A stretch of 24,501 bases of DNA, taken from NCBI GenBank assembly GCA_946042285.1, contig CAMGDK010000008.1, positions 1 to 24,501 of the forward strand, written 5' to 3'. Position numbers and translations under genes: made by a program. Origin of the DNA: an uncultured Clostridia bacterium (lineage in GTDB: Bacteria; Bacillota; Clostridia; Oscillospirales; Acutalibacteraceae). The notes under the pieces were generated by a model. It did not search any database. It saw only the letters and a list, made by a program, of their open reading frames with translations, and was not told where the DNA came from. Shown piece by piece: positions 8,363-17,300 of this stretch (position 1 is its first letter; each line of letters begins with the position of its first letter).

Positions 8363-11300
8363 ATGAAGACGAGCAAAAAATTACTCAGCTTTTTCTTAGC
8401 TGTAGTAATGGTTGTTACCACATGCTCTGTTGGCTTTACGGCTTTTGCCAAGGACAACAACAGTATTTGGTCAACCACGTGTGAAGCAGAAGATGCTTTC
8501 AACACACTTGATGCTTTGGCAAGTAAATATCTTCCATCGGTGCTGCTCAATATTGAAGCAGTCGGCAAGCCCGTATATGAAAGATATGCCAAAGAACACG
8601 GTAAGACTTACAGCGAGCTTACCGACGATGACAAGGCAGCTGCTGCCGCTGAGACAACATTGTCAGACGCACTTGCAGCATTGCAGCCGACACTTTTAGG
8701 CCTTCTTGCTAAGACAAGTCAAAGCGACTTTGTTGACAAGTACTTCCCCGGTGCTGACGCAAGCAAGTTTGACTATTTGAACGAAAGGACTGCAACAATG
8801 TCCTATTTCTCATTGGTTAAGCTTTGCGACGATTACAGAAACAGCAGCTTGCTTTCTGACGAGCAAAAGGCTACACTTCAGGCATACTATGATGCACTTA
8901 TGCCGCTCGCTCAGCTTGCAACATCTGTTTCGAGCAAGGTTGAGCTTTACGGTGATAAGTACACGACTGAAACAGAAGAGGACTACAAGACAGCCGCTTT
9001 GGTAGCACTCGAATCGTACGACTTTGGAATTACTGATGAGGATATGAGCTTCTTTGAAAGCCTCTATCCGTCATATCAAAACAACCTTAAAGAGTACGGT
9101 GTTCCCGAAGGTGAAATTGTAATTGACAGCTTCCCTAAGCTTCTTTACTATTTCTTCGGTGGCGGTAAGGCAGTGCTTTCAGCTTACCAGTACTACAATC
9201 TCATCAAGCTTACCGGCTGTGATGTAACATTCCAAGGCAAGGGAGACCTCTCAGCTCTTGGTTTTGAAGAAGCTGAATACAACATCACTGAAGACATTAC
9301 CCCGTCAAATGTAGTTTCCGTAATTCTTCAAGCTACATTCGAGTCAGTAAACAACACTGACTACCTTGAGGAAATGTTGGGCGTAAGAGAATTCAACAAT
9401 GCAAGAGAAATGGTTGCATTTTTGTTAACCGGTGAATCAACGGAAATCTCTGATGAGGAATATGATTATGTATTATCATTGCTTGAGGTAACTGTATCAC
9501 AGAACTATCTTGACATCATCCTTCCTTCTCACTATTCAGAGGCTATTTGCGGTATTGCAATCAGCGAAGGTGCTGTCTCAAGCATGGCTGAGTTTGAGAG
9601 CATTGTTGCTTCAAAGCTTCCGGGCGGTCAGCTCGGCATTGACTCAAGCATCTTCAACGACAGCAATGATGTTGCAGGTCTTGACATCAACGATGAAGAC
9701 ATCAATGTATTGGCTCACGCTATGTCTCAGTCACAGCTTGCAAGTGCTGTTCCTGAGGTTGAAAAGTTCTTTGCAGGTGAGGAAGCAACATTCTCATTTG
9801 CTTTACCGGGCGGTTCATCACAGGAATACAAGCTTACACTGCCTCAGCAGTTGAAGGACACCTATGTTGCAGATTATTTCAATCTTGTAACCTCACAGTC
9901 AAACGAAGGTACATACAAGGATAATATCATCAGAGCCTTCTTCCCTAAGTACGGTTCAAGCAACGGTTACATCAGTAACAACGGTGGTTATACTCCTGCT
10001 GCAAACGGCAGACCTGAAATTCAGGCAGACAAGAACCTTATTGACACTGCACAGATTGACAAGTATCTTGCAGATGCAGAGAATTACGCATATTCAAAGG
10101 CAGTTAGCGAATTAACAGGTATTGAAGGTACAATCATTGATTCTGTTACAAAGCAGCCGTTCCTTATTGATGTTAATGCATACCTTGCAAGCAAGATTTC
10201 AGATAACACAGCAGTACAGCTTACTGATGAACAAAAAGCAATACTCAACGATAACTACGATATAGCTAATGACATCGGTACAATCATCCTCAATGAAAAG
10301 CTTAACGGCTTAATTGTTAATCTCCTTAGCAGTAAGCTTATGGGCGATTCAACTGTCGAGGATATGATCAACAATCTTCTTGTTACAAACTGCGATATTA
10401 TCACAGCAGTTAATAACATCTGGAGCAGACTTGTTAACGCTCCTGTAAAGACTATTGTTGAGCTTCTTCCGGTTGTAACCGTTCTTCTTGATGAGCTTAT
10501 CCTTCCGTTCATTGCTAACGGTAAAGGCGATCAGTATTACGATGCTCTCTACGGTGTACTCAGTGATACGCTCATTAAGTCACTCATCGCTGATGGTGGC
10601 TCTTATGTCGGTATCACACATCTCAGCTGGGATCTCAACAAACTCCTTCCGGACTTAATGCACTGGCTGCGCGACGGCGCTAAGGCAGAAAACATTGATT
10701 TCTACAACCTCGGCACAGTTGAGGTTAAGGATGTAGCTGAGGATGAAGACGGTATCAAATACTTTACCGACAAGAGAACTCCTGCTGCTAATGTAACAGC
10801 AGACGACCTCAAGCACTACACTGCATTCGACCAGGACGGTAATGAGCTCGTTAGAAATGTAGATGCTAATGACAATGTAACATACACCTACAAGGGTGCT
10901 ACTGACAGCGATCTTGCTGCACTTCTCGGTGCAAGCGCAGAGTCGGTATTTACATACTACATGACTTACGAGTCCAATGTTCCTGTTCTTACAGGTATCT
11001 ACATTGCCGACCGTGCACTCAGAGATGCAGAGCTTGCAGACCTTCCAAAGCTTTTCAATAAGCTTCTTAAAGGTAATGAGACTCTTGCTAACGGTCTGTC
11101 CGAGATTGTTGTTGAGTTTGCAACACTCTTCACTGCTGCAGTTGATGAGTTTGTAGCAACTCCTGCACTTAGAAACGCAACAAGATATGATACAACAGAT
11201 CAGCAGTTAGGCTCAGGTCTTAACAATGTATTTGTGGCACTTCCGCAGTTGTTTGATATTCTTGAAAACCTCGCAGCAGAAAAGTACGGCGTTGACAAGA

Positions 11301-14300
11301 ACGCTTGGATTTACTGCTACGGCGGCAAGATCACAACAAAGCCGGTCACAGAAAACCACGAAAACCCTGTAAACAAGGACTTTGAAGAATTCAAGTCTTT
11401 TGCAGGCAGTAATGCCGATGATCGAAGCTATGACATTTTCGACTGCTTCGCAGGCATCTTTGTTGAGCAGTGGCTCAACGCAATCGTGAGCTTATTCAAT
11501 AACTTAATTGACAACAGCTCACTTGTTGAAGAGAATCTTCCAATCGTTTCAGGTCTCTTTAGAGCACTTGGCGGATTTGGTCCTGACAGTATCTTCACAG
11601 ACGTATTCAACAGTATCTTCCAGCAAAAGCGCGGAGATAAGTATTCATTTGAATTTGAACCATCTGCAATGACAGGACTAACAGGTCTTGACAAGGATAA
11701 TGCTTACTTCCTTATTACAAACATTGAGACACTCATTGATGTAATAATTGCGTTGATTGACAGCATTAAGAATCCTGCAACACCGGAGAATCCGACACCG
11801 GAGAATCCGACACCGGAGAATCCAACACCGGAGAATCCAACACCGGAGAATCCAACACCGGAAAATCCGACACCGGAGAATCCGACACCGGAGAATCCTA
11901 TCGTTGTTTCAACATTCAATCCATCTAACTACACAGCTGAAGAGCTTTCTACAGTAAACGGAGTAATTACCTCTCTTGACGAGATGTTGTCCTCTCTCCT
12001 GTCAGATTCAAGCATAAACGGCTATGGTCTTGATAACACCGGCAATATTGCTGCAGGTTTGGTATCATTCCTTTCAAACTACATATCGGAAAGCGATGCA
12101 ACAGCATTACTTGGATTGCTTGACAGCTATTTGTATTACCTCAACGGCGCAGGTGCTCGTTCTGCTGACGAAAACGGTAATATGAAGGCTGAAGAGGTTT
12201 ACACCAACGACAACCTCACAGACTTAATTGTGAGAACATTCGCACTTATCGAAAGCATTTCCGAGTCACTCCTTGCTAAGTTTGACTATAAGGGTAAGTT
12301 AGATAGTGAAAATAATGTTATTAAATACAATCTTATTGTAAGAGCAATCGAGGGTATCATTTCTCCTGATGCTATCGGTATCAGACTTGATGACTACGAC
12401 GATGCTCAGGCAAAGATTACAAAGCTTACAACATGGAACGACGCTATCGGTGCTAACGGCAAGGTTTCAATCAGCATTGATTGGAAGGTTGCTAACGGCG
12501 ACAACGAGGCATTCTTCGGCGGACTCGCATCTGCTATGAGACTTGTTACAACAATTCTCGGCGTTCTCCTTGTTGACACAGGCTGGTACGAAACAATCGT
12601 TTGCCCGATTCTCACAGCTATCTGCGAGAGAAACGGCGTAAAGGTTGACACTCCTGCTGAGTTTGCAAAGCTTACAGACGGTAAGTACAGAGACGAAGTT
12701 CTCCTTGGCTTAATCAGACCGATTTCCGATTGGCTCAACAAGCTTCTTGCAGCTCCGGCTACAACTCTTATTAACTCACTTCAGGGATTAACCGGATTAC
12801 TTGATGACACAAGCGGTACAACAATCGCAGACATCGTTACCGGTGCAATCACTCCTCTTAAAGACGAAATACTTGGTGCGGCAAACATTCTTAATGCGTC
12901 AAGCGACAGGCTCGGTCCTATCTCTTCAACACTTGCCGAGGTAGTTACTGATTTCAGCTACTCTTTGGCATTATATGCAGAGAAGAATGACAAGAATGAG
13001 CTTGTAAACATTTCAATTAAGGGCTTACCGCTTTCAGGTTCAAACATTATACCTATAATAAATGAGCTTCTCCGCCCTATCGGCATTAAGCTCAACAACA
13101 TCAACTGGAATGCAATCAGCAATGCTAAGTCACCTGCTGAGTTCCTTGCTTTCTTCGTTGAGTATCTTGTTAACACTGTAAAGAGCAACGATAATATTGA
13201 TGTAATCGTCGGTCTCATCGCAGGTGACGGTGAGGTAAGCTCTACACTTCAAACAGTTATCAGTGCTATTAAGAGCGACAAGCTTACAGGCAAGGGTGTA
13301 TTCATCCTTCTTTCAAAGGTGCTTAAGCTTACTCAAAACCCAACACTCTTTGCTTGGTCATTTGAGCAGTACCTTCTTAAGCTTGTTGAGAACTTTAGTT
13401 ATCCGTTAGGTCTTACAAAGACACAGGCTGATCAGGCTGCCGAAAACATTGATAAGGTAGTCAACAGCGTATTCCCGCTTCTTCAGCAGCTCGGTGTACT
13501 GAACACAGGTAGCCTCAGCGGTCTTGTAAACGGCGCACTCTTCAAGAATGAGCTTCTTACAAAGCTTGCAGTTGCACTTTACGGTGCACTCGACGGCAAC
13601 GACACAATCAAGATGATTATGTCAATCATCGGTGTTCCTACATCAACGGCAGATGTAGCTGCTATCCTCAACGATACAAGCTACGGCGCAACATTCTCAA
13701 CAGCTGCTCAGACAATCGCAGCAAAGGCATCCTGGAACGATCTTAAGACCGTTACTAAGGATGACAAGGGCAACGAAACAACAACATACGCAGCAATCAA
13801 CTGGGGCTTCACTGACGGTGCAGCAAATGCACAGCAGGGCTTCGTGAATGCACTTGTTGCAATTCTTCGTCCTCTTAACGACATTCTTGCAGTATTCCTT
13901 AACTCACAGGCTCTCGGCTTTAACCTTAGCGAAACAATCACTAACGCTATTACAAAGGGCGAGGTTAAGACAGAATATCTTGCAATCGGTGACGGCTTTG
14001 CCCGTCTTACAATCACAAACACAGGCTCACAGCTTAATATAAATGTAATGCCTGTAACAAGCGACGGCGCTGAGACTCCTACATACACAGAGGTTGCAGG
14101 CGCAGTTGAGTCGGTAATTGTTGTTGACTTCAAGGCTTTAGATGATATTTCAATCTACGGCACAAATGCTTACAACAGCGCTATCATTCCTCTTCTTGAG
14201 GCATTCCAGTGCGAAGGCATTGTAAGTGAAGCTCAGTACAAGACTGACATCGCAAATGCAAAGGATGCTCTTCTTCTTGACATTCTTAACCCGATTATCG

Positions 14301-17300
14301 GCGGCAGTGATAAATCTCTTGTTAACAAGGTTCTTGCTAACCCAGTCACAGAGATTTGCACACTTCTTCCAAATGTAGCAGCATTCATTGACGCACACGG
14401 ACTTTCACAGCTCGTTGCAAACCTGATTGCTCCTATTACAAACATTCTTTACGCAGCAAACGACATCGTTGACATCGGTGCAATCATTGTTGGTCTTTTA
14501 GGTCAACCTGCCGGCACATCACTCGGCGATGCAATCGGAGCACTTATCGGCGTTCCTGCAGGCGTACTTAATGTTGATCTTTCAGATCTTTCAACTCTTA
14601 ACATCGAAGCAGCACTTGCTCCAATCGTGAACAAGATTCTTTCAGGTATCACTCCTGCTCCTCTTACTGATGAACAGAAGGCTACAATGAAGGCTGAAGA
14701 TATTAAGAAGTATGAGGATAAGGCAGCTATCCTTAAGGTAGTTAGCAAGATTAGAATTGCTGACATCAACTTTGCTGCTCTTACCGCATTCGGTGACAAG
14801 GTTGACTACACAAGCCTTGCAACAGATGTTAACGGTAACGCTCTTACAGGTAAGAAGGTTGCTAACATTGACTACGGCAAGGTACTCATCACCGTACTTA
14901 GATATGTATTTAACACAGTTATCGCAAACGTTGACACAATTGGCGAGCTTCTTGGCAGCATTCAGGCTATTTCATCTAATGCTACAATCAAGTCAATCGT
15001 AAACAATGTTGTAGGTCAGATTAAGACTCACACAGCAGATCAGCTTATCGTTGCTATCTACTACTTCTTGGTTGGTAACAACACAAGCGATTACTGGGAT
15101 TACACAAAGTACACAACAAAGGCTTCAACATACAAGCTTCCTGACGGTGTATCGGCTGACGATGTAACAGCTCTCATCACATTCATTGATGGCATCGTTA
15201 AGGAAATCGACCTTAATTCACTTATCAGCAAGGGACTTTACACTGACAGCATTGTAAACGCTCTTGCAAAGGCTATCTATCAGGGCATCGGCGGTGTTAA
15301 GCTCGGTGAAAGCCTCAAGCTTGATACTCTCCTTTCAGCTCTCGGTATCGGCCTTACTCCAAAGGCAGTAGCTGCTCTTCTTACAGATGCAAGCTACGGC
15401 GAAACAGTTCAGTTTAGCAGCGCAGCAGCTGCAATCGCTGCAGCAAACGATTGGTCGGCAGTTGACTTTACAAAGCTCAGCTGGGGCGTTAAGGATCAAG
15501 GCACATTCCTTAAGGCACTTGTTGCAGTTCTTCGTCCGCTTGCAGGTGTACTTGATACAATCCTTGCAGACGGCAAGCTCAATCTCCTTGAGGGTGTACA
15601 TATTCCGGGCTCAAACGGCTATGAAAGCACAATCGTTCCTCTCCTTGAAGCACTTGGATGCAAGAATCTCAAGTCTTACGACAAGTACCTTGAGGATAAG
15701 AGCAAGGCAAAGGATGCAATTCTTCTTGACATTCTTGAGCCATTGTTCGGATTTGTAAACGATGTAATTACTAACCCGATAGAAACACTTGCAGATGCAC
15801 TTCCAAACATTGCTCTCTTCATTGGCAACGACGGTCTTGTACAGCTTATCGAAAACCTTGTAACTCCTATTATTGCAATCATTAAGGACATCAATCCTCT
15901 TATTGATGTAGATAAGCTTCTCGTAGATCTTCTTAAGAATGTTGATGCAAGCAAGTTCGGAATTGACCTTACAAAGCTCAGTGTTACAAACCTTGGCGGT
16001 TTCCTTGCTACAATTGTAGGCGGCAAGACACTCATCCCATTCGTAAACAATATCCTCGCCGGCATTAAGGTTAAGGATAAGCCGCTTGGCATTAAGATTA
16101 GCGACATTGACTGGCTTGAACTTGCTGCTATGGGTACTGCAAGCAATGCAGATAGCGTTGTTAAGGTAATCGGTCAGAGAATCGTTATTACGGCTGACAC
16201 AAGCAAGGTTCTTGTAGCAGTGCTTGAATATGTAATTGACACAGTTCTTAAGAACGCAGAGGCAATCAAGGGACTTCTCGGTGATAAATATACCGGTACT
16301 CTTAAGGACATTCTTGACATGATATTTGCCCTTGATGCAAAAGACCTTCTTGCTCTCGTGTTTAGACTTGTTAATATTACTCAGTCATCGACAGAGGTAT
16401 ATTGGAGCTATAAGAATTACAAGTCAAAGACAGCATCATTCAAGTATCCTGACGGAATCACCGCAAAGGATGCAGCAGATGCAATCGCTCAGTTAGACGG
16501 TGCAGTAGGCGGCGTATTTGCTCTTCTCGGCGGTCTTGGTGTAGTTGATGCCGATGACCTTTCAGGTCTTGTAAACGGCTTACTCTTCAAGAACGAGATG
16601 ATAACAAAGCTTGCTAAGACACTCTACGGTGCTCTTGACAACGAAAAGATTGCTCCTTATCTTGAGGGTGCTGGCATCCCTGTTTCAACAACAGAGGTTG
16701 CTAAGCTTCTTAAAGACAAGAGCTACGGCGCAACCTATTCATCAGCTGCAAAGACAATCGCTGCAGCAAAGAGCTGGGATAAGGTTGGCAAGGTTAACTG
16801 GGGCTTCACAGACGGTGCAGCAAATGCACAGCAGGGCTTCGTTAACGCACTTGTTGCAGTGCTTCGTCCGGTACTCAACATTCTCGGTCCGTTCCTTAAC
16901 GGCGAAAATCTTGCATTAGGCGAGATGGTTTACGGTATTATCGTTAGCCTTGACATAAACAGCGGCGATAAGACTAAGGGCGAAAACCTTGTAACATTCA
17001 AGAACGGCGTACTTAAGGTTGAAAAGCAGACAAACGGTGTTTACAGCACAGCTCTCGAGCTTAACCTCGCAAACATCACAACTCTTAAGGATCTCAATAT
17101 TTGCAGCGCTAACGGATATGAAAACACAATCATTCCTCTTCTTGATGTACTTCAGGTTGACAACAGCGAAATTAAAACATACGACGAGTATGTAAAGGAC
17201 TGCAAGAAGGCAAAGGATAACATCCTTCTTGATGTATTGAATCCTCTTATGAGCTTCATCAACAGAGTTCTTGAGGCTCCGTTCGATACAATCACAGGCG

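Noticed and set aside
11780..11899. CRISPR-like direct repeats
   Set aside because: Units are contiguous 15-bp repeats with no spacers and keep an open reading frame.
11704..11957. Repetitive peptides (FSGVG on minus, RIRHR on plus) over the minisatellite
   Set aside because: They are other-frame readings of the TPENP repeat inside the giant gene, with no ribosome site or family match.
13708..14133. 141-codon minus-strand open frame inside the 3634-residue gene
   Set aside because: It lies opposite a clearly coding repeat module. Several similar antisense frames recur in the same module positions, as expected from biased codons.
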